Assembly (NCBI GenBank): GCA_024734495.1
Contig: JALMQS010000851.1
Location: forward strand, 1-64,000
Direction of reading: 5' to 3'
Length of the DNA: 64,000 nt
From: Forficula auricularia
Taxonomy: Eukaryota; Arthropoda; Insecta; Dermaptera; Forficulidae
Position numbers and translations under genes: made by a program. Below the pieces are notes generated by a model. It ran no database searches, was not told the origin of the DNA, and was given only the letters and a program-made list of their open reading frames with translations. Below, piece by piece: positions 1 to 11,790 of this stretch (position 1 is its first letter; every line of letters begins with the position of its first letter).

Positions 1-293
1 TCTTAAAGGTATCTTTTTTGAAAAATTTGGAATTTTCACCAAAAATAATCAGGTAATTTAACAATAATTATATTAAAAAGAATTTACTTTATTTAGGGTC
101 GAATATAAAATTTTGACTAGAAACTATTTTTATATTAGTAATGAAGCTGTTGAAGCTTTTTTTATATTGTCACATCAGAGGGCTTCGTCCTTTCAGTAAG
201 CCCTATAATGTGCAATGTAAAAATAGTATCTACTAAAATCCGACCCTAAATAGTGATTCTGTTAATATTTATCTATTTATTTTTTTTAATAAA

Positions 294-393
294 ATTTAAT
301 TGAAAACATTTTGTTTTGCCGAGAATAGCAGATTGTGTTGGTTCATAAAGAGAAATCTGAGAAGTTGTTCTCTGCTAGATACAAATAAACATC
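294..393 (-). repeat. HHR family A tail, diverged
   Basis: On the minus strand this matches the tail found after the family A ribozyme elsewhere (30817-30911, 60392-60490): a TTTGTATC-like lead, AGCAGAG, then TCTGC and a CTCGGCAAAA block ending in TTTTCAATT. No ribozyme core is attached, so this is a 3'-end fragment. Confidence 0.6.
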
Positions 394-489
394 TCATTGA
401 AATTCATAAAAATCTAAAACATCAAAATATATGGTTTGACTGTATAGTTAGTTAGATTTAGAATCAAGTGACTGCGAAATTTCTTAATA

Positions 490-1437
490 ATGATTAAACT
501 CAAGCCCCACTCATTGTTTCGCCGACGATAGCACTCTAAACAGCAAACCCTCGCTCCCCGAATAATCGAATCAATGTTGCCTCCTCAATTACTCTCGACC
601 TAGACAAACTGAATAAATGGGGCTCTCAAAATTTAGTTAACTGTAATTCAAACAAGACTCAATGTTGTCTAATTTCTAGGCGCGAAAATAGAGATTTTCC
701 TGATATTCACTTCGATTCGAATACCCTAAAAATGTGTGACAGCCTATCCATGTTGGGCGTCTCTGGTCACATCTGACCTGTCTTGGAATGAACACATCTC
801 CTCTGTGGCGAAATCTGCAGCAAGGAGGATTGGCTTCTTATTCAGGTCCAAGCGATTTTACAAACCCCCACAGCTTCTCACCATCTACAAGGCCCAAATC
901 CGCCCCTGTCTCGAATACGGCTCTCACCTGTGGAGAGGAGCCTCAAAATATTCTCTTGCTACCCTGGATGCAATTCAGAAACGAGCCGTCAGGCTAATTG
1001 ACGATTCTACCCTCACCGACTCCCTCGACTCGCTGGCTCATCGAAGAGATGTTTCTGCCCTTTCCCTTTTCTATAGATACTATCACGGCAGGTGCTCTGA
1101 TGAGATAAGATCAATAATTCTCCCCAAAGCATGCTTTGCACGTAGCACGCGTTTTGCCGACTCCCAACACTCTTTCGCGGTCAAACTGGAAAAGTGCCGG
1201 ACCACTTCATTCGCCAATACATATATCCCCATGACTTCAAGGAACTGGAACTCTCTCCCAGCCTCCGTCTTTCCCAGCACCTATAATCTTCAAACCTTCA
1301 AAACCGGGGTGCATAGACACCTACGTCTACACCCTCTCACTTAATCAACTTTCCCTTCTCTTCGGTAATGCAAGGGTCTTTCGAGATCCATAGGAGCTGC
1401 ATCTTTACTGGCGCACCCCTTCTTGCATTCGATTGCA

Positions 1438-1465
<28 letters not shown>
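490..1465 (+). mobile_element. 5'-truncated non-LTR retrotransposon with poly(A) tail
   Basis: The element enters inside the reverse transcriptase palm and ends in an uninterrupted A run (1440-1465), as expected of a LINE of the Jockey/CR1-like group inserted by target-primed reverse transcription. No clear target site duplication was found. It is the best preserved of four relatives here; the others are on the minus strand at 15541, 44940 and 57205. Confidence 0.85.
518..1344 (+). pseudogene. Reverse transcriptase C-terminal relic of a non-LTR element
   Basis: The FADD catalytic box of the reverse transcriptase is at 518-529 and continues into STLNS. The frame then shifts twice: 564-771 reads LDLDKLNKWGS, NKTQCCLISRRE and SLSMLGVS, and the third frame, open from 736 to the stop at 1344, reads TSDLSWNEHISSVAKSAARR, then KAQIRPCLEYGSHLW and RNWNSLPASVFPSTYNLQTF. 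These are the thumb and C-terminal signatures of Jockey-like pol proteins. The endonuclease, ORF1 and most of the palm are missing and three frames are needed, so it is dead. Family assignment rests on motif recognition. Confidence 0.85.
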
Positions 1466-1468
<3 letters not shown>

Positions 1469-2220
1469 TTGAGTGAAATTTTTTATAAATGCTATATTTT
1501 GTCGCCTTAATAAGAACATAGACTATTTCTATTTTTAGAAAATTTTACAGGAGAAAAGGTTATTTCTTTACATACATTTGTCAAGTTAAAAGGAATATTT
1601 CGTACGTTTTACAACTAACCGGTATAATTATTAACACATAGGCAAATTTATCGAAGGATGGCTTAATGGCAGAAAATTGTATTTTCTAAAAATAGGAGAT
1701 AAGCAAAGTTCTTATTAGGGCGATGATTTGTCAGATGAGGTTACTTACACCTTGGAAGGCGAGCCAAGTGCCGGGACCGAATCTCCCATTTGTGAAAGAG
1801 GAGTCTTCTCCAAAAATGATCAAATTCAGAAGTTTTTATGAGAAATTTTTATGTTTTTTTTTACTTACAATTTAGAAAAAAAAATATAAAAAAGTTATTT
1901 AAAGTGTCTTCAATTAGATTTTTGGAGTTTGGAAAACTAATAATCGTTGTTTTGAAACTGTATGTTCTCTTCGATTTTTTTGATTATTTTTAATTTCAAA
2001 CATCTATTGAATCTACAAATTTTTTAAGACCGGTTTGATTGTGGTCCTATGATAATTAATATTTGTTTATGATTTATGAAAATTTCGAAAAAATTTAATT
2101 CACTATTATCCATTATTAAAAGCACTCCTTGGAAAGTATTGAGTCTCTACTTTTGTAACATGGCCAAATCGCCCTTCGTAGAGCGATTTTTCGCTATTAA
2201 CCATTATTAAAACCATTTTT
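1466..2220. other. AT-rich interval without recognised features
   Basis: Low-complexity AT-rich DNA. No coding-like frame, RNA motif or repeat end was recognised. Confidence 0.5.
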
Positions 2221-2224
2221 TGGT

Positions 2225-2362
2225 ATTGAAGCTCTCTTTTTTATTTTAGGTTAAAAATAAAATAAAATGAGAGAGTCTTCTGTTTTTTAAATAAAATAAT
2301 TTTTAATTATTTCTAGTAGAGCTTCTCGTTTCGAAGGCATTGCCTTCATCATCAGTCTATCA
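2225..2362 (-). repeat. HHR family A relic with decayed ribozyme
   Basis: The minus strand reads CTGATGA (2349-2355), a T, then GAAGGC-AAT-GCCTTC and GAAAC (2328-2332). Helix II is perfect, but the palindromic helix III and GTC triplet are replaced by a GAGAAGCTC sequence, so cleavage is unlikely. A tail-like AGAAGACTCTCTC follows. Confidence 0.6.
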
Positions 2363-4215
2363 CAAATATTTCAAATTGAGTTACATAGTAAGATTTATAC
2401 ATAGGTCTCCATTGTTGTTCATTTTTTACAAAAAGTCCGATAGCAGTCAAGACATGAGGTTTCATGATGATCTTTTGATGCGTTTATTTTGCCAACTGGC
2501 ACTAATAACAAATGCATAATTGACATTTTAACTATCAAGAATATCTAAACTCATAAAAAACTTGTTATACTCACCAAAAATTATCTCCAAGCATAACAAA
2601 AATTTTGAAAATTTATTTTCAAGAGAACGTTTGTCGATTCTGAATTTTTTTTTTTTTGTATTTGGAGTTTATGTCGTCTGCTCCGTCCAGTTTGACCAGC
2701 AAAACAAAAAATAATATTCACTTGGAGGAAAATTTAAATGGGGATCATGTCTCCTGAGGGATCATCACTCCCAACTCTCCCTTATATATAGGATAGACAA
2801 GACACAGTATTAAAAATCTAGAATTTAAGTAAAAAATAAATAATTGATTAGAACAGAAAATTCCGAATGTACTAGCTTCCACTAACCTGGAACACAATTT
2901 TGACTTTTCTAATTTCAAAATTTTCGATAAAGAGCGGAATTTAGAAAAAAGATCAAAATTTGAAACCTTAACATCCAAAATTCAATTAATAAAAAAGAAG
3001 TTATGGACTATTTTTCTAATTTCAGAAATTTTTATTGTAAAATAATTTTTCGTAAATTTTTATATTTTTTATTTTTATTCAAGCTAATTTCATCTTCAAG
3101 ACAATCTATATCATTGTGTATTCTCAAAATATTGATTCGTTTATAGTTTGACTTTTTTTTTAAGGTTTACCTAAAGCCCCAATTACAATTTATTTTCATT
3201 TTTTGATTATATCTTCAAATTTTGATTTTAATTGATCAGGAAAATTCTGGAGTGTGTAGGATAAATAAATCATCATTCTTTCCCACGAACCTAAAACATG
3301 AAAGAAATTAGACATTATTAAAATATATTTTTATTACTACATATAGAAACCCCATTTTTATTTATAGTATAATCTACTGTAGAAAGAAATCAGCTGCCGG
3401 GAGGAGCGCGCACATCTTTTTTCATATAAATTATTACTTAATTAAGCCTTAATATATATGTTAAAGAAAATGTCAGAAATCCGGGGGTCCTAAAAAATAG
3501 GAGCCCGGTAGGAATTATTCCCCCCCCTCTCTTGAGAATGTAATTTTAATTTCCTACTAATAAGTAATAACCAATCACAATGTCTATTTAGCTTAAAACA
3601 ATTTGCATACATTTGTTAGGAATTACTTGATATCTTTCTGAATTTTTTTTTCTATTGGGCACTGTACCATAAAGTAAGGAAAAATATTTCATGGACTGGC
3701 TGACAATTAAGTCAAATATAAAAAACTAGAAGATTGTTATTATTCAACTCGTATTCTATAAAATACAATTTTTAGTTAGTGCGACATCTGTTGCTGCTTC
3801 TTTGTTAGAAAATTTGATTTTCTGTGCTGCAGCGTTATTTCTGAAAGACCTATCGCTGCATTTATATGCATTAGATTTATCTGTTTTGATTTTATTGACT
3901 GAAACCGTCTTTTCAAACAAATAAGTCGAAAAACGATTAATAGGTTTAAAATAATCATAGATATAGCCCCCGCAAGGCGGGTCCAAGTTCACCTGTGGGT
4001 TTCGAGCCCAGGCCCCCCAGGGTTTTTTTTTAAGGGAGTATGTTAGAAAAAAATGCTTATGGTAACCAACTTTTTCCACTTCATAAAAAACACATACTTA
4101 TTTCATAATAAGATGCCCGGTTCGGATTTGGGTCTCCAGCCGCAAAATTTGATGTGAGGGCCATGGTTCCGCCACTGGTTCGACTGTATGTATTCTTTAT
4201 CTATGTATCACACTT
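2363..4215. other. AT-rich interval with one short GC-rich patch
   Basis: No gene was recognised. A patch at 3960-4025 (CCCGCAAGGCGGG, then GAGCCCAGGCCCCCC) resembles the GC-rich motif of the minisatellite at 40437-40690. The minus-strand frame covering 3756-4079 has no recognisable motif. Confidence 0.4.
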
Positions 4216-4300
4216 TAAATTGGAAGAAAAGTGAAACTTTTTAAGATTCGCCGCGCTGTTTGAAGTTTCGGTGAATTAATAATTTGATGATAAATATATA
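4216..4300 (+). repeat. Short dispersed repeat
   Basis: The block around ATTGGAAGAAAA, GAAACTTTTTAAGA and GCTGTTTGAAGTTTCG recurs in the same orientation at about 41297-41360, followed there too by a TATATA tract. Its class is unknown. Confidence 0.5.
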
Positions 4301-5620
4301 TATATCTCTTATTTTCATTTCGATTTAACATTTTCAACCCTGAAGGTCAAAGCCTATAAAAATAGCAGAAATTGAAATGTGGTAACTAATTCAGTTCAAT
4401 TTTGGAACAGGGGCAGTTCGATTCAAGTAGTTTTTGAAAATTTTGCTCTTATGATTTCATGTTCGAAATTTCGCTGGCGATTCATTCTTTATTAGTTATA
4501 GAAATCCAGGAAAACAATTCAACAAACAAGAATAATATTTAATATAAATACACTTTTTAGCTTTCTTTCCTTAACTTTTCATTACCCAGATTTTCATTTT
4601 CTAAAGTATTGGCTATGTGACAAAAAATTACTAATAAATAAAAGAGTAAGTGAATTAATCTTGCATTTGACCCCTCGTAAGTTGTTGTTTCTATCCTCTT
4701 TGATTGAAAATGTTTCTACGTTCCTGATTGATATGCTCGTGAATCGAATCACAATACGGTAGACAAAAATAAAAAAGTCCGATTCTTAAGTGAAGTCAAA
4801 GGACACTTGGTAAGCGTAATATGTTTTTTCGATCGAAAAAATTAAATTATTCATTGAACAATTGAATATATGTTTGTGTCTAAAATATAATTGAACTTAT
4901 ATAATGTTCTCCCGGTAACAGTCTTTGGCCTAAATTGTGTCTATCAATCTACCTACGTAACATAATTTGAGAATTTTTCGTAAATATTTTTACTGTTTCC
5001 AGATTATATAAAAATATATGTTAACGTTCCGCTTTAACCTTTAAAAAATTTGATCATCTTTTATATATCAGTGATATCATTTCAATTTCTTTTTGTCATC
5101 CTGATAACTTTCGACCAGAATTGCTTCAGTCTTTGTATTTGTCTACGTTTTTGCCATTTAAAGAGGGTTCATTTGTTATCTCTCTAGTTTCAATCCAAGC
5201 TTCTAGAGGGATTGGCATTCCGGTTTAAATTTGCCCAAATCGGTAAAAATGAGCTTTTGGGTTTAATGATGGATCAATTAACATGAATAAAATTAACTAA
5301 ATCAAAATTATATGAAAATCAATTCAAGCTTGAAGGGAATAATCAAATTGCTCTCAAATCAAAAACCCTCAATTTCTATATTAGGCCGTCATAATTTAAC
5401 ATATAACATAATTTCTCAAAAACCCGAAGTGAAAAAGTTTTCAATTAAATTCTTTTATTCCATAACGAGAATTTGATTATTACTGTTATCTACTATCTAA
5501 CTTTTGTTTCATACATTCATGTTTGGTTATTTTCTTATAATTTTATACTTTTCATATTTTGACTGAGATCCTCTGTATAACTGATTTCAAAAATAATTTT
5601 AACTTATTGAGAGTTCGCTG
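4301..5620. other. AT-rich interval without recognised features
   Basis: Nothing gene-like was found on either strand. Confidence 0.45.
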
Positions 5621-5626
5621 CACTTT

Positions 5627-6015
5627 ACCAATTCAGGGTATAGTCCAAGCATTCAAATCGCGCTGAAAAAAGCGTTTTCTGCTTCGCTTCTTTTTTGCTT
5701 CTCAAAAACGAGCTGAAACTATTTTGATTAAAAAAATTGGGCGAAACCATGGCATATTCGGTCTACAAGTCTACACAAAAGCCGTAAAGTGAACATCGAA
5801 AAAATTATATTTTTTAAAAAATAATTGATTTATCAAAATGTCACTTAGTTATTCTGTTAGTCTGTTAGTTAGTACGTGCGTTACCAAATTTTTGTGGACG
5901 AGCTAGCTCAAAAACTTGTGTAAATATCAAAACCAAATTTCATAGTTTTAGTGCATTGAGATTAAGACCCGATTAGATTTTGGTGAATATCGACCCAAAA
6001 TTAAGGGAGGGGGGG
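5627..6015 (+). repeat. Dispersed repeat of the CTTTACC/GAGCTAGCTC family, copy 1
   Basis: Starts with CTTTACC and carries TATTTTGATTAAAAAAATTG, GACGAGCTAGCTC and TATCGACCCAAAATTAAGGG before a G run. The same blocks occur in order at 16632-17440 and inverted at 34500-35125. No long reading frame lies inside. It is probably a non-autonomous DNA element. Confidence 0.7.
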
Positions 6016-6389
6016 GGATAAGGGTTAAAAATTAAAATTATAATATTTTCAAACTAAAAAAAAACAAGAAAAATGAAATATACTAAAAAATGAACCTCAT
6101 TATAACGAAAATATTTTCTTTTCTAAGGCCAAAACTAGGGGAATGGAGGGGGTCAAAAAATAAAAATCTTCACAGATGCCATTGCGCTAGCGTCGACTAG
6201 GCTACTGCATCTATAATAATTCTACATATTTCTAATTTTGGCAAGTTTTTATTTAATTTATTATAATATTCAAATTAATTTGATTCTCTAATCGTCTAAT
6301 AATCAAAATAAAGTAAAGAAAATTTTTGAAATTTTTTAGAAACTTTTTGAAAATTTGAAACACGTAAAACACCAGGTGGGTTTTCACAT

Positions 6390-6700
6390 AAAACCAAAAA
6401 ATCAGAGGCTTGTTTGGTTTACGACTCTATCCATATTCGGGATATAAGCCACATCTTCAGTGAGTTCACAAAGGACACTTTAACACAGTTGCCGAAAGTT
6501 TCTAAAAAAATTTTCAAAAATTTTTCTTTACTTTAGGCATGTAGTGTCCTTGCGTGAATCTCCGAAAATGGGCTTATACTTCGAAATATATATGATTTCG
6601 CTAAAATGCTACCGATCTGCATTGTACGCGAACCTACCTAGCATTTTATATTTTTAAATTTCAAAAAGTTTCAAAAAAAATTTCGAAATTTTTCTGACCG
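6390..6700. repeat. Family D repeat, inverted and decayed
   Basis: Contains a minus-strand CTGAAGA (6454-6460) and a plus-strand CGAAATATATAT block, followed by the AACCTACCT and TTTTATATTTTTAAATTT tail of family D at 29590-29930. The two arms point away from each other, as in other HHR-like pairs. Confidence 0.5.
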
Positions 6701-7170
6701 ATTTAATATATTGTCCACCAAGAATCTGCAATTACTCCCTCAACAGAATTAATAATTCAAAATACATGTACAGTGGCAGAGTTGTTTTTTTGGCCAGGTA
6801 CACATTTTTCGGGACAAGTTATAGGAATTTCTCTCTATATATACGTAATATGCATAAAATGAATCTTAATATATTTTTTTGATATCGAAATCATATTTTA
6901 AATTTGAATTTTCGCATTGTTTAAACAATCGATTTTTTGAACTGTAGCGATTCCTTGCTTTGATTATTAGAATTTGAATTCAACAATTCGAGGCGTCCGA
7001 GTTGAATTATTTTATATTCTAAGCCGCCTCCATTAATACCGCCCCCACATTTCAATGCAATTTGGATTAATTTTCCACTAGATTTTTTGATAAATAATCT
7101 TTGAAAGTTTAGCTTTTGAATTTTCCTAACTGTTTAAAAATGTGAAGTGAAATTTTATAAAATTATTCAC
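6701..7170. other. AT-rich interval before the exon chain
   Basis: No promoter or exon could be recognised. If the exon chain that follows is real, its first exon should be here or further upstream. Confidence 0.35.
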
Positions 7171-7174
7171 ACAG

Positions 7175-7194
7175 ATGATGAAGGAAATTCGATG
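7175..7194 (+). other. Candidate micro-exon
   Basis: AATTATTCACACAG precedes and GTGAGC follows. The 20 nt start with ATGATG. Joined to 7352-7461 they open a 27-codon frame (MMKEIRWQMQMPVVRK onward) ending at a TGA inside the next exon. Confidence 0.35.
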
Positions 7195-7232
7195 GTGAGC
7201 TCCCAAGATATTAATCCATGTTATAACTATTA

Positions 7233-7258
7233 GTGTGTGTGTGTGTGTGTGTGTGTGT
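7233..7258 (+). repeat. (GT)n microsatellite
   Basis: About 13 uninterrupted GT units within the proposed first intron. Confidence 0.95.
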
Positions 7259-7351
7259 AAGCCTAAACTTAATACTAGCTTTCCTTATTTCTCTACATAT
7301 GCTATATCTTGTTCTCTTTTAATTTTAATAATAATTTCTTCTTTTCTGTAG

Positions 7352-7461
7352 GCAAATGCAAATGCCAGTGGTCAGAAAGAATCCATTGGTTAATACTTTC
7401 TCTATCTCTGCCTGAGGGAAAGTGAAATTGATTTCTTCCAGTCATCTCTCAATTTTTCAAT
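7352..7461 (+). other. Candidate exon
   Basis: Preceded by TTCTTCTTTTCTGTAG and followed by GTAAGT, both near consensus. It has stops in all frames except the short frame continuing from the micro-exon. Confidence 0.5.
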
Positions 7462-8189
7462 GTAAGTTTCCATTTTATTCTATTTTCTCTAGCTATCCCT
7501 TTGAATAAATAATTATACATTTTCCATTAATTTGAAATCAATTTTCTAAATATTCCCGTGCATGTTTATTGGATTATTATTTGTAATATTAATTGGGACT
7601 CTTCACTATGAATGTGAAAAATTTTATCTGAATCGAGTAATCTACCAAATTCAATATTTTTTGAATTAAAAAAATTATTTGGACAATTCAATGGGCTTCA
7701 ATTTTTTTTATTGAAAAATATTTAAATTCCCATAACTCGTAAACCATTGGTTTTAGAGATTTCATCTATATAACATTTTATGTTAGGAATTTAATAAACT
7801 CTAATAAAGGTCATCATACTAATTTGTGTACGTCAAAGGGTTAGGCAGTAATGGTTAAATTTGCGTGGTAAGAAAGATAAACACTGCTCTATCGCTCTAA
7901 ATATTCAACCTATAAAAAAACTCTCATGAAGTATCATTTTGATAATTTAATATCCTAAAAGAATGGTCATTATATATAATTAGCTCAGATCAATATTTTA
8001 GTAGCTACAAAGGATTTTAATAACATGATATAGAGTAAATTACTATTATGTGAAAGCAATTAATTAAAATTATAATAAAATTTAGATTATAATATTATAT
8101 AAATTCTACAATGATTTCCATTTTTTTATACTCAAAATTTTTAAATAAATAATTAAATTATTTTATTTTGTTTAATTATTTTTTTAAAG

Positions 8190-8390
8190 CACTTTGAACT
8201 GATTGTCGTGTCTTAAATTTATTCTCTTTGACCCGCTCGGGATAGCGCAAATTATCATTACTCTTAGACTCCCCACTTCTTGTTTATATCAATCTGAGAG
8301 GACGCTGACAGCCCGCCCCCCAGTCGCCATTACCCAGGGACTTGAACTCGAGTTAAAACTTGTGAATACTGAACAATTTTCTTATATTAT
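8190..8390 (+). other. Candidate exon
   Basis: Preceded by TTATTTTTTTAAAG and followed by GTGAGT. One frame is open from 8203 to the end and stays open through the next two exons. It has no ATG until the junction itself, where AT joined to G makes a start codon. It is GC-richer than its flanks (ACAGCCCGCCCCCCAG). Confidence 0.45.
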
Positions 8391-8508
8391 GTGAGTTTTC
8401 ATTGATATTGATAAATATTTATACTTAATACGTAATATGATATGAAATGAATTGAAATCGATGCAGTATAAATGAGATTTTAATCGATTCTCATATTTTT
8501 CTTCACAG

Positions 8509-8590
8509 GGCAGGATCCTTCCAAGCAAATTGCGTACGATCTCCTCAATTAGCTAATAATCTGCAAAGATCTCGAGATTTCATCTCTTTG
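8509..8590 (+). other. Candidate exon
   Basis: Preceded by TATTTTTCTTCACAG and followed by GTGAGT, the best splice pair in the chain. Joined to the exon before, it carries the start of a 40-codon frame (MAGSFQANCVRSPQLANNLQ onward). Confidence 0.55.
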
Positions 8591-8807
8591 GTGAGTTTTA
8601 AAATTGTTTTCTTATTATACTTAAGAGTAATTATTTAGACCTTATGGTTTATTATACGTATCCATCATTGGAATCTCATCGACATAACTCCTTTAGCTAA
8701 CATAAATCTCACTTTTATAAGCTTAAAATAATGAATGGAAATCATCACATGTTCTAAATAAACATATAAATTTATAATGAATATATCATATATATAATTT
8801 CTTTATT

Positions 8808-8845
8808 AGAGGCTAGTTTCCGAAGGCTTCAGCCTTCATTTTCAG
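8808..8845 (-). repeat. HHR family A relic
   Basis: The minus strand reads CTGAAAATGAAGGC-TGAA-GCCTTCGGAAACTAG. Helix II is kept, but CTGATGA is mutated and an extra G precedes GAAAC. A decayed copy inside a proposed intron. Confidence 0.5.
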
Positions 8846-9185
8846 TGTTTTGAATGTTAAGCAATCGAGATTTTTCATTTTTATTTTTAAAATAATGCAT
8901 TTTTAAAACGATATATTATTTTAGGGGTATAAAGTATTGAAAATTCCTCGAGGCCAAAGGCCCTGCTAAAATGTATAATTTTAATTATTTTTCTTCAACA
9001 ATCAGCGTGCGATTATGATAAAAGCACCCTTTGATAATTATAAATATTTCTTTTCAATAAAACATCAGCTTCGCTGCAAGTCTAGACAAGTTGCCGGGGT
9101 CAGGCGAACACGAAATGTTATAAAAGCGACCTTTCACTGATTTTGTTTTGTTCACCAACTCTAAATTATTTATTTATTTCTTCAG

Positions 9186-9225
9186 GCTACCACCAACGAT
9201 TTGCTGTTCGTCGCATCAAAATGAG
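9186..9225 (+). other. Candidate exon with overlapping stop and start
   Basis: Preceded by TTATTTATTTCTTCAG and followed by GTAATT. The frame from the preceding exons stops at the TGA of TCAAAATGAG. The overlapping ATG has a good insect-type start context and opens a second frame of 33 codons after splicing to 10739. Confidence 0.5.
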
Positions 9226-9329
9226 GTAATTTTCTGTTTTATTAATATATTGCATACGATGTTTCTTAAAATGTTCAATATTCTATCAGAAATTAAATCA
9301 GTGTAAAATAAACTAGTTTTCGTAAAAAA

Positions 9330-9775
9330 TAATTTGTTTATGCCGAGTAGTACGAAGTTTGCTTTGATTCATAAAAGTGAAATCAATGAGGAGTTGTTCT
9401 CTGCTAAACACCAATTCATGAACCTACCTATATTACCATATAAATAGGTGATGTATGGAGAATTGACGAGAGCAGCCCCAAAGGATAATCAAAAAGCCAG
9501 AATTCCGAGTAAAATAAATTTGTTGGAAAGTCATTTTATCCTCTCAAAAACGGACAGTTTTTCGGAAGATCTTTCAGCCTTCTATCTAAAATGACTTTCC
9601 AATCAATTAATTTTATTCGAATTTTATTCCTCATAATCCTTGGGCTGCATTCCATCAATTCTCATTGAAAATCTATCAGTCAGCTCTCCAAAATTAAAAT
9701 AGTACTTCTAATATGAATATAATATAATTTATTTGTTTGAAACTATAGTTTCGAAGGTTTGATTTTTTCGTCATT
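9330..9775 (-). repeat. Decayed HHR family A copy split by a foldback insertion
   Basis: On the minus strand a decayed ribozyme (AAACCTTCGAAACTATAGTT, read from about 9775 to 9739) leads into AAACAAATAAAT. A diverged family A tail lies at 9420-9330. Between them is a small foldback sequence (9455-9672). The CTGATGA box has become AATGACG. Confidence 0.55.
9455..9672. mobile_element. Small foldback (MITE-like) element
   Basis: GAGAATTGACGAGAGCAGCC and GGAAAGTCATTTTA on the left reappear inverted on the right (TAAAATGACTTTCC, GGCTGCATTCCATCAATTCTC). No reading frame lies inside. The arms are diverged and no target duplication could be fixed. Confidence 0.6.
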
Positions 9776-10097
9776 TTGATAGAATTAAAAGTTTTAATAG
9801 ATAAATATAAAAGGATTCATTTATATAGGAAATTATTATTGTTGCTTCGTAAGAGCCTGAAAGAACTTGAATCCACTGATCAATGCGCTCTCGATTTAAG
9901 GATATTCAAGGCACGAGATCAGATGGATTTAGTGAGTTAAGCGCCATATCAGTTTTTGGGTTGGTGACCGATGACCGATGGGTATACTCTGTTGGCTTCT
10001 CTCTTATGGCTACTAACGGGTTCATGAGAGCTAATATATAGTATACCATCGTTTAACAAATCAAAAGTTACATATAGGTACTATTCAAATTCATTTA

Positions 10098-10237
10098 ATT
10101 TTAATTTTTTTTAATTAATAATTAAATTGATAGATATTGATAGAGGCAGTCAAAAACAAGAATATAATTTGATACTATCTTTTTATTTTTTATTCAAAAA
10201 CCGACGTTTCGGAGGCTATTCCCACCTCCTTCTTCAG
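10098..10237 (-). mobile_element. HHR family B copy with intact-looking ribozyme
   Basis: The ribozyme core on the minus strand is 10237-10203. Its tail runs to about 10098 (ATAGTATC, then GACTGCCTC). This is a single-ended copy without an inverted partner. Confidence 0.7.
10203..10237 (-). ncRNA. Hammerhead ribozyme motif, family B
   Basis: The minus strand reads CTGAAGA (CUGANGA box), A, helix II GGAGG...CCTCC, GAAA, then the palindrome ACGT overlapping GTC. Helix I is long: TTCAAAACCC before the core pairs with GGTTTTTGAA after the cleavage site with one mismatch in ten. This is a type I layout with a minimal helix III. The one departure from the textbook core is a single unpaired A between the CUGANGA box and helix II. 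Confidence 0.8.
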
Positions 10238-10738
10238 GGGTTTTGAAAAAAGTCAGTGAGAGGAATGATTTTTGTTGCTAACTATTATTTTCTTTTTAAT
10301 TAATAATATGATTTCGATCTTTATAAATATAACGTGAGATAATCCAAGGAGACTATTCTCGAGCAGTGGGATGTTGGGAAGAATGCCTATTCTGTTTAAA
10401 TTCTAATAGCTACATGAGAATAGAAAATGGTAAAAAGATCACTCTAGTGAAAGAATAGTTGTATTTCCAATAAAATAAAGTAAAAAAACAGGAATAATTT
10501 TATAAAAAGCTCTCCTACGGTTGTATCTAATGAGCTGAAAGCTGCCACGATATTTTGTTTTAATAAATGGCTTTGAAAAGTTAAATTAATATTTTTTGGA
10601 TATTTTTAAAATAATTTCGTCTTCTTCACTTTTCACATTAGGTATATATAAATTGCTTCATTGAAAATATTTCTTTATTACTATATAGTGATACATCTAG
10701 ACAAGCTCTTTGATTAATTTTAATTTATTTTTTTATAG

Positions 10739-10982
10739 ATGGAGTGGCTTAGAGACTTCGATCTTACTCGAGATCGAATCTGGCTCCAGCCAGAATAATT
10801 TTCATCCATGTCGAAAATACGAAACATCTCACTAAATCCAGAGGGAAGGCAATTGGAACATCACTTCTTGTGAACTATTTCCCAGTAATCAATCCTCTCT
10901 AGTAATCGCCAACGACAAAGTCATTTTGAAGGATAAGGTCATCGGCTGTCTGCGAGATTAAGACCCCTATTTTAACGCCGAG
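10739..10982 (+). other. Candidate exon, partly duplicated at 12131
   Basis: Preceded by TTTATTTTTTTATAG and followed by GTCAGT. Its 3' part (GTCATCGGCTGTCTGCGAG, then TTTTAACGCCGAG) matches the exon at 12131-12199, which ends at the same splice position. It carries the second overlapping short frame (MRWSGLETSILLEIESGSSQ onward). Confidence 0.55.
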
Positions 10983-11790
10983 GTCAGTATATTTACTCAT
11001 TTATTATATTTCTATATTTCTTAGAAAAATTTAAAAAAATATAGGATTCGAAAATCTTCCATATAATATTTTCTCAAATTATCAATCAAATAATGTCAAT
11101 TATGAAACGTTTTTGATTTACAAATTAACTCCCCCTTGCCTTAGGGAGTTCAACGATTTGGTAGAATCAATTTCTCATTAGTAAACTTGATTTCATCTAT
11201 TCTTTATTTATATATTTTTCTTTTACCTCCTTTACCATCACATTCAATATTCATTTATACAATTTCTTATTTTATAATTTTTATTTTTTTTATTTTTCAT
11301 GGACCACTTCAATGATATCTTGGTGTTCTCCTCCTTTCGATTAATTTGTTTTTCTCATCAACAGCTCGCCAAACTTGAGTATATCAATTTTTTTATATAA
11401 TTAATTTTAAGTGTTTTTTTACAGCATACCCCTCTAGTTAGAATCACTTATTAGTTTAATATTTAAATTATTTCCATTAAAACAAATTCATTTTTAAAAT
11501 TCTTGCTTTCAATACTTATTCTAAACCAATTTTCAAAAAATTTAAATAACTTAAGTAAACAATCATTAAATTTAATTTTAGATCAAATTAATTTCAATTA
11601 TAGCCTAAATAAATTTTCAAATTTAAATATTTGGCACTTCATTAAATTAATGGATTAAAATCATTCAATAATTTAATTTTCGATAGTTTTCTTGAAATTA
11701 TTCAATTTTTATGATAAATAGAAAATTAGAATTAGGAATTTTCAGTTCCCCATTTCTTCTTTATCATTTACCATAATGTCGCCCAACGAG
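10915..11790 (+). repeat. Segmental duplication, copy 1
   Basis: This block, from exon 3' end through the following intron to the acceptor TTAGGAATTTTCAG, is collinear with 12130-13590. Shared landmarks are GTCATCGGCTG-like, TGGTAGAAT, ACATTCAATATTCATTTA, TTTTTCATGGA, CCAAACTTGAGTATAT, CCCCTCTAGTTA and CTTGAAATTATTCAATTTTT. Confidence 0.85.

Noticed and set aside
470..1490. Target site duplication for the LINE at 490-1465
   Set aside because: Only partial similarity (AGTGA...GAAATTT) between flanks, too weak to call.
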